From: Alcanivoracaceae bacterium
GTDB lineage: Bacteria > Pseudomonadota > Gammaproteobacteria > Pseudomonadales > Alcanivoracaceae
Reading direction: 5' to 3'
DNA: 64,000 bases
Assembly: GCA_029213045.1 (NCBI GenBank)
Contig: JARGPN010000009.1
Location: 558,001 to 622,000 of the forward strand
Below, one piece after another: positions 18,541-28,658 of the stretch. Position 1 is the first letter of the stretch; every line of letters begins with the position of its first letter. The position numbers and the translations under genes were made by a program. The notes under the pieces were generated by a model. It saw only the letters and a list, made by a program, of their open reading frames with translations, made no database searches and was not told the DNA's origin.

Positions 18541-21429
18541 ATGCACACGGATACTCAAGGACAAAGCAGCCCACAGCAGGCACCACAGTCCGGCAACGAA
18601 AACGCCACTTTGGAAACCACCGCGCCGGGGCAAATGCGCGTAATTAAGCGTAACGGCAAAGTTGTTTCCTATACCGACGACAAAATTACCGTTGCCATCT
18701 CTAAGGCGTTTCTTGCCGTAGAGGGTGGCACCGCAGCTGCGTCAAGCCGCATCCATGAAACCGTGAACCGTCTTACCGAACAGGTCACCGCGATTTTTAA
18801 ACGCCGTATGTCCTCCGGTGGCACCATTCATATTGAAGAAATTCAGGACCAAGTAGAATTGGCACTGATGCGTTCAGGCGAACAAAAAGTGGCGCGTGCA
18901 TACGTACTCTACCGTGACGAACAAGCCCGCAAGCGCGCTGAAAAAGCCAAAGTAGAACCGACCAGCAGTGGCCGCTCTACCGACATGACCGTCACCATGG
19001 AAGACGGCAGCAAACAACCGCTCGACTTAGGCCGTATTGAAAACCTCATTCGCGAAGCGTGTGCAGGCCTGGCGGAAGTTAGCCCAGACAAAATCATCGA
19101 AGAAACCATCAAAAACTTGTACGACGGCGTGTCAATTAAAGACGTCAACACGTCCATGGTGATGACCGCGCGCACCCTGATCGAACAAGAGCCAAACTAT
19201 TCGCAAGTAACCGCTCGTTTACTGTGCGACCGCGTGCGTGCAGAAGGCCTACAATTTTTAGGCGTTGCCGACCGTGCCGATCAACAGGAAATGGAAGCGC
19301 TTTACTCACAAGCACTCGAAGCGTACATCGTTAAAGGTGTTGAGTTAGAACTGCTTGATCCAGAACTCGCCCGCTACGACCTGAAAAAGCTTGGCGCCGC
19401 GCTGAAAGGCGAACGCGATATGCAGTTCACCTACCTTGGCCTGCAAACGCTGTATGACCGTTACTTTATTCACTCCAACGATATCCGCATCGAGTTGCCA
19501 CAGTGCTTCTTTATGCGCGTTGCAATGGGTCTCGCTATTCGCGAACAAAACCGCGAAGACCGCGCCATTGAATTCTACAATCTGTTGTCGAGCTTCGATT
19601 ACATGAGCTCCACACCCACGCTGTTTAACTCTGGCACGTTGCGTCCACAGTTATCCTCGTGCTACCTAACCACCGTACCGGACGACCTGCACGGCATTTA
19701 CGGCGCAATTCAAGATAACGCCATGCTGTCTAAATTTGCCGGCGGCTTAGGCAACGACTGGACGCCAGTGCGTGCATTGGGCGCCTACATCAAAGGCACT
19801 AACGGTAAATCACAAGGCGTTGTGCCTTTCTTAAAAGTCGTTAACGACACCGCCGTTGCCGTAAACCAAGGCGGCAAACGCAAAGGGGCTGTATGTGCTT
19901 ACTTAGAAACGTGGCACATGGACATCGAAGAGTTCTTAGAGCTGCGCAAAAACACCGGTGATGACCGTCGCCGCACCCACGACATGAACTCCGCAAACTG
20001 GATTCCAGACTTGTTCATGAAGCGCGTGATGGAAGCTGGCGAATGGACACTGTTCTCGCCACACGATGTGCCAGACCTGCACGACCTGTACGGCAGCGAT
20101 TTCGAAAAAGCCTACGTTGCTTACGAAAACAAAACCCGTGACGGCAGCTTAAAACTGTTTAAGCGCATCCCAGCGCAAAACCTATGGCGCAAAATGCTGT
20201 CCATGTTGTTCGAAACAGGCCACCCATGGATGACCTTTAAAGATCCATGCAACCTGCGTTCACCACAGCAACATAGCGGCGTTGTTCACAGCTCTAACCT
20301 GTGCACAGAAATCACCTTGAACACCAACAAGGATGAAATCGCTGTGTGTAACTTAGGCTCCGTCAACATGGCGCAGCACGTTACCCGCGAAGGCGGCTTG
20401 GACCTTAAAAAGTTAGAAAGCACTATTAACACTGCAGTACGTATGCTCGATAACGTGATCGACATTAACTACTACAGCGTGCCACAAGCGCGTAACTCTA
20501 ACTTTAAGCACCGTCCAGTTGGCCTCGGCATCATGGGCTTCCAAGACTCACTGTACGTACAGCAAATTCCTTACGCGTCAGAGCGCGCAGTGAAATTCGC
20601 TGATGAATCAATGGAAGCCGTGAGCTACTTTGCCATTCAAGCATCAAGCAAATTGGCCGAAGAACGTGGCAGCTATTCAAGCTACGAAGGCTCTTTGTGG
20701 AGCAAAGGCATTCTGCCCATTGATTCCGTAGAGATTTTGGCGCGCGAACGTGGCGAAAAATATTTGAACATGGACCGCGGCCAAACCTTAGATTGGGAAA
20801 GCGTGCGCAACAAAGTTCGCACCAGCGGCATTCGCAACTCAAACGTAATGGCCATTGCACCAACGGCAACCATTGCGAACATCACGGGCGTGTCGCAATC
20901 CATCGAGCCGACGTATCAAAACCTGTACGTTAAATCGAACCTGTCCGGTGAATTTACCGTCGTTAACCCTTACCTCGTGCACGACTTAAAAGCACGCGGC
21001 TTGTGGGATAACGTGATGGTGAATGATCTTAAATACTATGACGGTTCTGTATTGCCGATTGATCGCGTTCCGGATGATCTAAAAGAAATTTATCGCACCG
21101 CCTTTGAAGTAGAGCCGCGCTGGTTAGTCGAAGCCGCCAGCCGTCGTCAGAAGTGGATCGACCAGGCGCAATCATTGAACCTGTACATCTCACAAGCGAA
21201 CGGCAAAAAGCTCGACATCACCTACAAGATGGCGTGGTTAAGCGGTTTAAAAACCACTTACTACCTACGTGCTATCGGTGCAACAACAGCGGAAAAATCC
21301 ACCATCAATGATGGACGCCTCAACAGCGTGTCGTCCGGTGGCGGCGAAGAGCCAGCAGAATTTTCACAAGCTGCTGACGTACCGCAAGCATGCTCCATCG
21401 ATAACCCAGATTGCGAAGCGTGCCAATAA
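18541..21429 (+). CDS. nrdA: Ribonucleoside-diphosphate reductase class Ia, alpha subunit
   Basis: 962 residues. After a low-complexity leader there are two ATP-cone domains (about 35-130 and 150-235), as in Pseudomonas NrdA. The catalytic ten-stranded barrel follows: SSCYLTTVPDD, NQGGKRKGAVCAYLETWHMD, SSNLCTEITLNT with the radical-site Cys, and CNLGSVN. The C-terminal CSIDNPDCEACQ carries the redox-shuttle cysteines. It reduces NDPs to dNDPs with the NrdB radical subunit; the ATP-cones sense ATP/dATP. RBS GGAG seven bases before the ATG. A long leader with NrdR and DnaA boxes precedes it. Confidence 0.96.
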   Translation: MHTDTQGQSSPQQAPQSGNENATLETTAPGQMRVIKRNGKVVSYTDDKITVAISKAFLAVEGGTAAASSRIHETVNRLTEQVTAIFKRRMSSGGTIHIEEIQDQVELALMRSGEQKVARAYVLYRDEQARKRAEKAKVEPTSSGRSTDMTVTMEDGSKQPLDLGRIENLIREACAGLAEVSPDKIIEETIKNLYDGVSIKDVNTSMVMTARTLIEQEPNYSQVTARLLCDRVRAEGLQFLGVADRADQQEMEALYSQALEAYIVKGVELELLDPELARYDLKKLGAALKGERDMQFTYLGLQTLYDRYFIHSNDIRIELPQCFFMRVAMGLAIREQNREDRAIEFYNLLSSFDYMSSTPTLFNSGTLRPQLSSCYLTTVPDDLHGIYGAIQDNAMLSKFAGGLGNDWTPVRALGAYIKGTNGKSQGVVPFLKVVNDTAVAVNQGGKRKGAVCAYLETWHMDIEEFLELRKNTGDDRRRTHDMNSANWIPDLFMKRVMEAGEWTLFSPHDVPDLHDLYGSDFEKAYVAYENKTRDGSLKLFKRIPAQNLWRKMLSMLFETGHPWMTFKDPCNLRSPQQHSGVVHSSNLCTEITLNTNKDEIAVCNLGSVNMAQHVTREGGLDLKKLESTINTAVRMLDNVIDINYYSVPQARNSNFKHRPVGLGIMGFQDSLYVQQIPYASERAVKFADESMEAVSYFAIQASSKLAEERGSYSSYEGSLWSKGILPIDSVEILARERGEKYLNMDRGQTLDWESVRNKVRTSGIRNSNVMAIAPTATIANITGVSQSIEPTYQNLYVKSNLSGEFTVVNPYLVHDLKARGLWDNVMVNDLKYYDGSVLPIDRVPDDLKEIYRTAFEVEPRWLVEAASRRQKWIDQAQSLNLYISQANGKKLDITYKMAWLSGLKTTYYLRAIGATTAEKSTINDGRLNSVSSGGGEEPAEFSQAADVPQACSIDNPDCEACQ

Positions 21430-21543
21430 GCCGCTAGCCAGGAATCGGCGCGAATCAACGGTTCGCGCCGATTCAACCATCACCACCTACAATAAAAAGT
21501 TGTCGGCGGCCATGAGGCCGGCAACCTATACAAGGAGAAAACT

Positions 21544-22836
21544 ATGCTGAACTGGGATGAGTTCTATGCCGAAGAAAAGCAGAACCACAACCAATCTGCA
21601 GCCGCAGCGGCGACGCAATCGCCTGCGCACCTTGACGAGAAAGAAGAACATGTTGCAGCGGCGCCAGCGCGAACAGAACCTGATGCAAGCGAACCGGCCG
21701 TCCAGCAACACGCCGAGCGAGCGGTAGCCACACCGCCAACGGAAGCCATTGCCCGAGCAAAAGCCACCGTTGCTAAAATGGATGTAGAAGAAGCCGTTGC
21801 CGAACTTGAGGGCACGGGTGGTCGCGTACAAGTTGACGAAAAACGCATGATCAACTGCCGCGCCGACTTAAACCAGCTCGTACCATTTAAATATGACTGG
21901 GCATGGCAGAAATACCTCGACGGCTGTTCCAACCATTGGATGCCGCAAGAAGTAAACATGAGCGCAGACGTAACGCTATGGAGAAACCCAGAAGGTTTAA
22001 CCGACGACGAACGTCGCATTGTTAAACGCTCACTCGGTTTCTTCTCAACCGCGGATTCGTTGGTTGCTAACAACCTAGTGCTGGCCACCTATCGCTTGAT
22101 CACTAACCCAGAGTGCCGCCAATACATTCTGCGTCAGTCTTTCGAAGAAGCGATTCACACCCACGCTTACCAATACTGCATCGAATCATTGGGCATGGAC
22201 GAAGGCGAAATTTTCAACATGTACCGCGAAGTGCCAGTGGTCGCGAAAAAAGCGCAATGGGGCATTCAGTACACCCGCGAATTGTCTGATCCATCGTTCA
22301 CCACCGGCACCGTAGAAACCGACAAAGCGTTACTGCAAAACTTGATCGCGTTTTACTGCGTACTCGAAGGTATTTTCTTCTACTGTGGTTTCACTCAGAT
22401 TTTGTCCATGGGCCGCCGCAACAAAATGACCGGCGTGGCAGAACAGTTCCAATACATTCTGCGTGACGAATCCATGCACGTGAACTTTGGCGTCGATGTG
22501 ATCAACCAGATCAAAATCGAAAACCCACACCTGTGGGACGCACAAATGCGCGACAAAGCCACACAAATGATTCTCGAAGGCACCGAACTGGAAATTCAAT
22601 ACGCCCGCGACACCATGCCACGCGGCGTACTCGGCATGAACGCCAGCATGATGGAAGAATACCTCCAGTTCATCGCCAACCGTCGTCTCGCTCAACTTGG
22701 TCTGCCTGAACAATTCAAAGGCGTGTCCAACCCATTCCCATGGATGAGCGAAATCATGGACCTACGCAAAGAGAAAAACTTCTTTGAAACACGCGTAACC
22801 GAATACCAAGTCGGCGGCGCGCTAAGCTGGGATTGA
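21544..22836 (+). CDS. nrdB: Ribonucleoside-diphosphate reductase class Ia, beta subunit
   Basis: 430 residues, with an Ala/Glu-rich N-terminal extension (about residues 10-90) longer than in E. coli NrdB. The diiron ligands fall in [10 protein letters not shown], the [16 protein letters not shown] helix and [11 protein letters not shown]. The radical Tyr sits in the helix after [11 protein letters not shown] by family alignment, and the C-terminal tail ends VGGALSWD. It makes the tyrosyl radical for NrdA. It lies 114 bp after nrdA with a GGAG ribosome site, and is followed by a REP cluster rather than a plain terminator. Confidence 0.95.
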   Translation: MLNWDEFYAEEKQNHNQSAAAAATQSPAHLDEKEEHVAAAPARTEPDASEPAVQQHAERAVATPPTEAIARAKATVAKMDVEEAVAELEGTGGRVQVDEKRMINCRADLNQLVPFKYDWAWQKYLDGCSNHWMPQEVNMSADVTLWRNPEGLTDDERRIVKRSLGFFSTADSLVANNLVLATYRLITNPECRQYILRQSFEEAIHTHAYQYCIESLGMDEGEIFNMYREVPVVAKKAQWGIQYTRELSDPSFTTGTVETDKALLQNLIAFYCVLEGIFFYCGFTQILSMGRRNKMTGVAEQFQYILRDESMHVNFGVDVINQIKIENPHLWDAQMRDKATQMILEGTELEIQYARDTMPRGVLGMNASMMEEYLQFIANRRLAQLGLPEQFKGVSNPFPWMSEIMDLRKEKNFFETRVTEYQVGGALSWD

Positions 22837-22871
22837 TTCCCAGCCCTCTCTTGCCAGCAGCTCCTGCAAAC

Positions 22872-23215
22872 CTGTAGGAGCTTGTTTGCAAGCGAATCGA
22901 CTTACCCACCGCACCATCGCTTGCAGGCAAGCTCCCACAAAAAAACAAACCCCACTCCCCTGTAGGAGCTTGCCCGCAGGCGATACGACCTCAATCACCG
23001 CACCATCCCCTGCAAACAAACTCCACAAAAAACAAATCCCACTCCCCCCTGTGGGAGCTTGCCTGCAAGCGATACAGCCTCAATCACCACACCATCCCTT
23101 GCAAGCAAGCTCCTACAAAAAATCAAATCCCACCGCCCCCCCATGTGGGAGCTTGCCTGCAAGCGATACGACCTTGATCACCGCACCATCCCTTACCAGC
23201 AAGCCCCCACAAAAA
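22872..23215. repeat. REP/BIME cluster A (four inverted pairs)
   Basis: Four copies of a Pseudomonas-type REP, best form TGTGGGAGCTTGCCTGCAAG followed by CGAT, start near 22872, 22960, 23050 and 23143. Each is followed about 45 bp later by an inverted copy (TCCCACA or a variant), giving four potential hairpins with an 88-94 bp period. They lie in the non-coding DNA after nrdB. A fainter inverted copy is seen at 22846-22870. Such repeats are mobilised by RAYT transposases, none of which is in this window. They may protect the nrdB mRNA 3' end or bind gyrase or IHF. Confidence 0.85.
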
Positions 23216-23379
23216 CATTCCACAAACTTGGTCTAATAAAAAAAAACACAACGCCTTACCGCACGTATTCCCAGCCTCGCCACTCGTCGAAAAAAACAAA
23301 AAAATTTCCGAAATTAACCACTAGCAATCAAAAAAAAACCTAGGCAAACTCAGAGAAACCCACCAAACGAGGAAGTGGA

Positions 23380-23589
23380 ATGAGCGATACTCTTGAAAAC
23401 CTCGATATGGAAGCGGAAGACCTGCTCAGCACCATCGAACAGGTAGAAGAAACCCTGACCATCATGACGACCGTGGTCAGTGAATTAAAAGACCAACTCA
23501 TGGAACAGCTCGGCTTCGTAGATACTCGCGAAATGAGCGCAGAAGAATTCCTTGAGTACTGTGAAAACAGTGAAGGCGTCGTACATTAA
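23380..23589 (+). CDS. Small acidic helical protein of unknown function
   Basis: 69 residues, strongly acidic, with a predicted amphipathic coiled-coil helix (residues about 5-45, DLLSTIEQVEETLTIMTTVVSELKDQLMEQL) and an acidic tail (SAEEFLEYCENSEG). A good ribosome site (GAGGAAG) precedes the ATG. It is separated from nrdB by the REP cluster and so is probably a separate transcript. I do not recognise the family. Confidence 0.6.
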   Translation: MSDTLENLDMEAEDLLSTIEQVEETLTIMTTVVSELKDQLMEQLGFVDTREMSAEEFLEYCENSEGVVH

Positions 23590-24189
23590 CTAGCGTACTC
23601 ACTGATGCATGTAACAATGCATCGCAGTGCACAGTTAAAGACTCTCCGTTTACCGTACGCGCGGTAAAAATAATACGGTGAGCCCAGCACTTCGCCCGCA
23701 CGGTTAAACACTACCGACTTAAACACTCGGTACAATCGCGAAAACACCACATCAGGTGCTCATACACCGCGATACACTCTCTCGCACTGAAAAAACCAAT
23801 CTCCCTTACCCTCAGAACCTAATGCCCCCATAACGCATCTCTAATTACTCCATCCAACAATGACTCCACCCAACAAACGAACCACCACGCATTGCCGTTT
23901 ACCGCATTCATCTTTGCGTCATCAAAAACGCCAATAACCCTTATTGTTATCCGGCATACCCTTTCCGCTGCAGAGGGCGTTATAGTGGGTGCCGCTTCGG
24001 CAGGGCTTGTTCCAAATTGGGGCATAATTTTTGCTCCACTGCATGCTGATAGTGCCTTTTTGTCGCTCTACGGCAGTGCAGTGGGCATAAGAGACGGCAC
24101 CAAACTTGCATTCTTAGAGCCCTGGACCACCCCCGGAGGAAACACCTCGGTCCCGTCACCGATTGCCGGCATTGTCAGGAGAGCCGTAA
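23590..24189. other. 600-bp non-coding stretch
   Basis: No supported gene. It contains an imperfect hairpin just after the small acidic gene (about 23600-23630, GATGCAT/ATGCATC) and a TTTACCG/CGGTAAA hairpin (23649-23668). Neither has a clear T-run. The last 70 bp, including AGGAG before 24190, form the leader of the acetolactate synthase gene. Confidence 0.4.
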
Positions 24190-25830
24190 ATGAAAGCATC
24201 AGATTTATTTGTACGCGCACTAGAAGCAGAAGGCGTAGAGCACGTATTCGGTATTCCGGGAGAGGAGAACCTCGATCTACTTGAATCCCTTCGCGGTTCC
24301 AAAATTAAGCTCGTTGTCACACGGCATGAGCAAGCAGCAGGCTTTATGGCCGCCACCTATGGCCGCCTCACCGGGAACTCCGGCGTGTGTATGTCTACGC
24401 TCGGCCCAGGTGCCACCAACTTTGTGACCGCCGCTGCCTACGCCCAACTCGGCGGCATGCCGATGGTCATGATTACCGGTCAAAAGCCAATTAAAAGCTC
24501 CAAGCAAGGGCAGTTCCAAATTATTGATATCGTCGACATGATGCGCCCGCTAACAAAATTCACTAAGCAAATCGTTAGCGGCGATAGCATCCCCGGCCGT
24601 ATTCGTGAAGCCTTCCGCCTCGCCGAAGAAGAGCGTCCCGGTGCAACACACTTGGAATTACCGGAAGACATCGCCCACGAACATTCTTCAATGCCAGTGC
24701 TCGAGCCCAGCGCCACGCGTCGCCCCATTGCTGAAGGAAAAGCCATCGCCAAAGCCGCCGAAGCAATTTCTTCCGCGCGCAAACCTTTGCTACTGATCGG
24801 CGCCGGCGCCAACCGCAAACTGACCTCTAAAATGTTGCGTCAGTTTGTAGAAAAACTCGGCATCCCCACCGTCACCACGCAAATGGGTAAAGGCGTGATC
24901 GACGAAACAGGCCCGCACTTTATTGGCAACACGGCGTTGTCCGATGGCGACTTCGTTCACCGCGCCATTAACCAAGCAGATTTAATTATTAACGTGGGTC
25001 ACGACGTCGTTGAAAAACCACCGTTCTTTATGCGTCCAGGTGGCGCAGAAGTTGTGCATATCAACTTTAATTCTGCGCAAGTCGATCCGGTGTATTTCCC
25101 ACAAATCGAAGTGGTTGGCGATATCGCCAACAGCCTGTGGCAGCTAAAAGAACGCCTTGAACCGCAAAAGCATTGGAGCTTCGCCGATGCACACCGCATC
25201 CGCGACGCACTGCAAAAACATATCGTAGAAGGCGCCGAAGACGATAGCTTCCCTGTTATGCCACAGCGCTTAGTCAAAGAAGTGCGCGAAGTTCTCGACG
25301 ACGAAAGCATCATCGCCCTCGATAACGGCATGTACAAAATCTGGTTTGCGCGTAACTACCCGGCGTACAAACCCAACACAGTGTTATTGGATAACGCGCT
25401 GGCCACCATGGGCGCGGGCTTACCCTCCGCCATGGCAGCAAAACTGGTTCACCCAGATCGCAAAGTCGTATCTATTTGTGGCGACGGCGGCTTCATGATG
25501 AACTCGCAAGAACTGGAAACCGCTGTTCGCTTAAAGCTCGACTTGATCGTTCTCGTGCTCCGCGACGACGGCTACGGCATGATCAAGTGGAAGCAGTCGC
25601 AAATGGACTTCGATGATTTCGGTCTCGACTTCGGCAACCCGGATTTTGTTGCCTACGCGCAATCCTACGGCGCCAGCGGCCACCGCATTGCAGCGACCGC
25701 CGAACTGAAACCGTTGATGGAAAAATGCTTTGCGGAAGGCGGCGTACATTTAATTGATGTACAGGTGAACTACAGCCAAAACGATCGAATTTTGAATAAT
25801 GAAATTCGCGAGTTAGCCAGCAAACTGTAA
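24190..25830 (+). CDS. alsS: Acetolactate synthase, catabolic (AlsS-like) type
   Basis: 546-residue ThDP enzyme. The catalytic Glu sits in VTRHEQAAGFMA, the N-terminal GIPGEENLDLLESL is typical of AlsS/IlvB-like enzymes, and the ThDP/Mg motif is GDGGFMMNSQELETAVRLKLD. It should condense two pyruvates to 2-acetolactate. No regulatory small subunit (ilvN) or alsD follows. Instead an aldehyde dehydrogenase gene lies 216 bp downstream, a pairing that suggests a dedicated catabolic or carboligation route. Other ThDP carboligases of this branch cannot be excluded. Confidence 0.7.
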   Translation: MKASDLFVRALEAEGVEHVFGIPGEENLDLLESLRGSKIKLVVTRHEQAAGFMAATYGRLTGNSGVCMSTLGPGATNFVTAAAYAQLGGMPMVMITGQKPIKSSKQGQFQIIDIVDMMRPLTKFTKQIVSGDSIPGRIREAFRLAEEERPGATHLELPEDIAHEHSSMPVLEPSATRRPIAEGKAIAKAAEAISSARKPLLLIGAGANRKLTSKMLRQFVEKLGIPTVTTQMGKGVIDETGPHFIGNTALSDGDFVHRAINQADLIINVGHDVVEKPPFFMRPGGAEVVHINFNSAQVDPVYFPQIEVVGDIANSLWQLKERLEPQKHWSFADAHRIRDALQKHIVEGAEDDSFPVMPQRLVKEVREVLDDESIIALDNGMYKIWFARNYPAYKPNTVLLDNALATMGAGLPSAMAAKLVHPDRKVVSICGDGGFMMNSQELETAVRLKLDLIVLVLRDDGYGMIKWKQSQMDFDDFGLDFGNPDFVAYAQSYGASGHRIAATAELKPLMEKCFAEGGVHLIDVQVNYSQNDRILNNEIRELASKL

Positions 25831-26046
25831 GACGGGTGTTGAGCATCCGAAGAAGTGTGTGGCGGGGCATGATGCTTTTGCCTCGACACGCACTTCCTTA
25901 TTATTCTTGTCGTCTCGCTAAGTAAGCATTGATGGCCAGAATAACTAATAGAAAGCAGACGTTAAAAGATTCGCCCTTCTCTTCATGATCACCGCTGCAC
26001 AACGTAGCCGAAGAGAGTTATTTGTCCTGCTAAACAGGAGAGCGCC

Positions 26047-27480
26047 ATGTTGAAAGAAACCTATCCCTACTACCTCGCCAATGAAGCGGTGTATGCCAAC
26101 ACCGATCTAGAGGTCACCGATAAATATTCCGGTAAAGTCGCCACCCGCGTTGCCATGGCCGATGCCAAAACCATTGATGAAGCGATTGCTTGGTCTGTCA
26201 AAGCAGAAAAAGCCATGGCGCAAATGGCACCCTACGAGCGCCAAGCTATTTTGAATCACTGCGTAAAACGTTTTCAGGAACGTTTTGACGAACTCGCGTT
26301 AGCCCTGTGCATTGAAGCAGGCAAACCGATTAAAGACGCCAAAGGCGAAGTCACCCGATTGATCGACACCTTCCGCGTTGCCGCCGAAGAAGCTGTGCGC
26401 ATCGACGGCGAAGTATTGAACCTCGAAATTTCAGCCCGCGCCAAAGGCTATCGCGGCTTTATTAAACGCGTGCCAATTGGCCCCTGCTCGTTTATTTCGC
26501 CGTTTAACTTTCCGCTAAACTTGGCCGCACATAAAGTGGCACCCGCTATTGCAGCAGGCTGCCCGTTTGTACTGAAACCCGCTAGCCGCACCCCTATTGG
26601 TGCCATCATTATTGGTGAGGTTCTCGCTGAAACCGATTTACCGAAAGGCGCGTTTTCCGTACTGCCTTGTCATCGCGACGGCGCCGACCTGTTCACCGAA
26701 GATGATCGCTTTAAATTATTGAGCTTCACCGGCTCGCCCGCGGTGGGCTGGGACTTAAAAGCCCGTGCAGGCAAGAAGAAAGTCGTGCTTGAGCTAGGCG
26801 GCAACGCGGCCTGCGTCGTCGATGAAGATGCAGACCTTGATGACGCCGTTGAACGCATTGTATTCGGCGCATTTTATCAGTCCGGCCAAAGCTGCATTGG
26901 CGTGCAACGTATTTACGGTCACGCAAAAATTTACGACGAATTAAAAAGCCGTTTAGTTGAACGCACCAAGCAACTGAAAAAAGGTGATCCTAAAGACGAA
27001 GACACCTTTATCGGCCCAATGATTTCTGAAGGCGAAGCCACCCGTCTGCACAACTGGGTGTTAGAAGGCGTAGAAAAAGGCGGCACCTTATTAGTCGGTG
27101 GCGAACGCGAAGGTGCCATGCTTGATCCGACATTGATGGAAAATGTGCCCGATGAATGCGCCGTTGTTGCGGAAGAAGCATTCGGCCCCGTTGCCATCTT
27201 AGAAAAATTCGATGATTTCGACGCCGTACTAAAACGCGTCAACGACAGTGTCTTTGGATTGCAGGCAGGTATCTTTACCCGCGACATCTACAAAGCACAG
27301 CAAGCCTGGGACGAGTTAGAAGTCGGCGGCGTCATCATCGGCGACGTCCCTAGCTGGCGCGTCGACAATATGCCTTACGGCGGTGTTAAAGATTCAGGAT
27401 TGGGCCGCGAAGGCATTCGCTGGGCCATCGCTGATATGACCGAAGAACGTTTATTGGTTATTCGCACACCGCAAAAGTAA
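26047..27480 (+). CDS. Aldehyde dehydrogenase (GapN/lactaldehyde-dehydrogenase type)
   Basis: 477 residues. Motifs: SFISPFNFPLN, LKPASRTP, FTGSPAVGWDLK, catalytic Glu in LELGGNAACVVD, catalytic Cys in QSGQSCIGVQRIY, and EEAFGPVAI. The GQSCIGVQ context is typical of the lactaldehyde/NADP glyceraldehyde-3-phosphate branch of the ALDH superfamily. A strong ribosome site (ACAGGAGAG) precedes the ATG. It follows the acetolactate synthase-like gene on the same strand. The substrate is not determined. Confidence 0.85.
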   Translation: MLKETYPYYLANEAVYANTDLEVTDKYSGKVATRVAMADAKTIDEAIAWSVKAEKAMAQMAPYERQAILNHCVKRFQERFDELALALCIEAGKPIKDAKGEVTRLIDTFRVAAEEAVRIDGEVLNLEISARAKGYRGFIKRVPIGPCSFISPFNFPLNLAAHKVAPAIAAGCPFVLKPASRTPIGAIIIGEVLAETDLPKGAFSVLPCHRDGADLFTEDDRFKLLSFTGSPAVGWDLKARAGKKKVVLELGGNAACVVDEDADLDDAVERIVFGAFYQSGQSCIGVQRIYGHAKIYDELKSRLVERTKQLKKGDPKDEDTFIGPMISEGEATRLHNWVLEGVEKGGTLLVGGEREGAMLDPTLMENVPDECAVVAEEAFGPVAILEKFDDFDAVLKRVNDSVFGLQAGIFTRDIYKAQQAWDELEVGGVIIGDVPSWRVDNMPYGGVKDSGLGREGIRWAIADMTEERLLVIRTPQK

Positions 27481-27587
27481 GCAAACCCTAGCTGCTGTCC
27501 CACAGCATCCTTTGGGGCACGATAAAGCCACCCAGCTCACAAGGCTTGGTGGCTTTGTCACTTCTGGGCGTTGTGTTTTTTATCTTC

Positions 27588-28056
27588 AACGTCAGCGCAC
27601 CGTGATAGGCCCCATCGCTTGCAGGCAAGCTCCCACATAGACAACACCACTGCTGAGCTTTTTATTACATCACACCACATCATAAACGTAGACATTCCCC
27701 CCTGCATAAGATTACCCAACCCCAAAAGCCCCCCTGTGGGAGCTTGCCTGCAAGCGATAACAACCTCCCAAACCCACATATCCACCAGCAACGAAGTAAA
27801 CCACCCCAACACCCACCAACCAGAAACAAGTTCGACGCCAACGTCAGCGCACCGAGATACGCCCTATCGCTTGCAAGCAAGCTCCCACAAAAACATCTCA
27901 GGAATGAAGTGAACGGTGTATTAGAAAGTTAAGCGCTGACGCCCTATCACACCCAACAATCAAACCAGCACACCCCTGTGGGAGCTTGCCTGCAAGCGAT
28001 ACCAACCTCTCAACCCACACATCCACCAGCAACGAAGTAAACCGCCCCAGCACCCT
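27588..28056. repeat. REP cluster B inside a tandem duplication
   Basis: Four REP copies (27617 inverted, 27735 direct, 27868 inverted, 27976 direct) are embedded in two diverged tandem copies of one block, 27588-27815 and 27839-28056. The blocks share CAACGTCAGCGCACC at the left, the REP pair, and CACCAGCAACGAAGTAAACC at the right. No gene is supported in this stretch. Confidence 0.8.
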
Positions 28057-28139
28057 CACACTCGCTCTCATTGCCAGCTGGCAGGCCATTGCCGCTCCTA
28101 GTAAGCTCATAGCACAAAGAACCAAAGCAAGGACGACAA

Positions 28140-28658
28140 ATGCAGCTCACTAGCTTGCGCGAGTTATCGCACTACAACCGCTGGCAAAACAGAAAGCTGT
28201 TCGCCCTGCTGACAGACGTTGACGATATGCAACGCCAAGCTAATAGGGGTTTATTCTTTGAATCGATACACGGCACGCTCAATCACTTGCTGCTAGCCGA
28301 TCTAATTTGGATGTCACGCTTCACCCAAACACCGCTCACCTTTCAAGTCACATCACTCGCGCAAATACTTCACGAAGATTTCAATGACTTGCAGCAAGCC
28401 CGTAGCGAACTCGATAATAATATTATCCAATACATCCAGCAGCTCGATGAGACATCTTTGCAAGGCGACCTCACCTACACGCCAAGCACCAGCACTAACA
28501 AAGAGGCCCGCAGCCTGCCCTTACGTCGCTGCTTAGTGCATTTTTTTAACCATCAAACACATCATCGCGGGCAAATTTCTGCAGTGGTGAATCAGCTAGG
28601 TCTCGATATCGGCATCACCGATTTCGCGTTTATGCCGAAGGAAGAATTCCAGCTATGA
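28140..28658 (+). CDS. DinB-family four-helix metal-binding protein
   Basis: 172 residues. The DinB/YfiT metal-binding histidines are visible in HGTLNHLLLADLIW and in the C-terminal HFFNHQTHHRGQI. The family includes thiol-dependent transferases and stress proteins of largely unknown substrate, and is not to be confused with DNA polymerase IV. It overlaps the following Kef-type gene by four bases (ATGA), which indicates coupling. Confidence 0.8.
   Translation: MQLTSLRELSHYNRWQNRKLFALLTDVDDMQRQANRGLFFESIHGTLNHLLLADLIWMSRFTQTPLTFQVTSLAQILHEDFNDLQQARSELDNNIIQYIQQLDETSLQGDLTYTPSTSTNKEARSLPLRRCLVHFFNHQTHHRGQISAVVNQLGLDIGITDFAFMPKEEFQL

Noticed and set aside
22872-23215. CRISPR array
   Set aside because: The repeats are inverted pairs with conserved spacing DNA and there are no cas genes. 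They are REP elements.
22886-23343. Overlapping open frames across REP cluster A
   Set aside because: They consist of repeated translations of the REP sequence (LACKR, SLPASD) and have no start signals.
23892-24284. 130-codon plus-strand frame before the acetolactate synthase gene
   Set aside because: It overlaps the well-supported alsS-like start by almost 100 bp, has no family similarity and looks non-coding.
27571-28125. Open frames across REP cluster B
   Set aside because: Same reason: they are by-products of tandem REP sequence.
28140-28658. DNA polymerase IV (dinB)
   Set aside because: The product is a 172-residue DinB/YfiT-type four-helix protein, not a Y-family polymerase.
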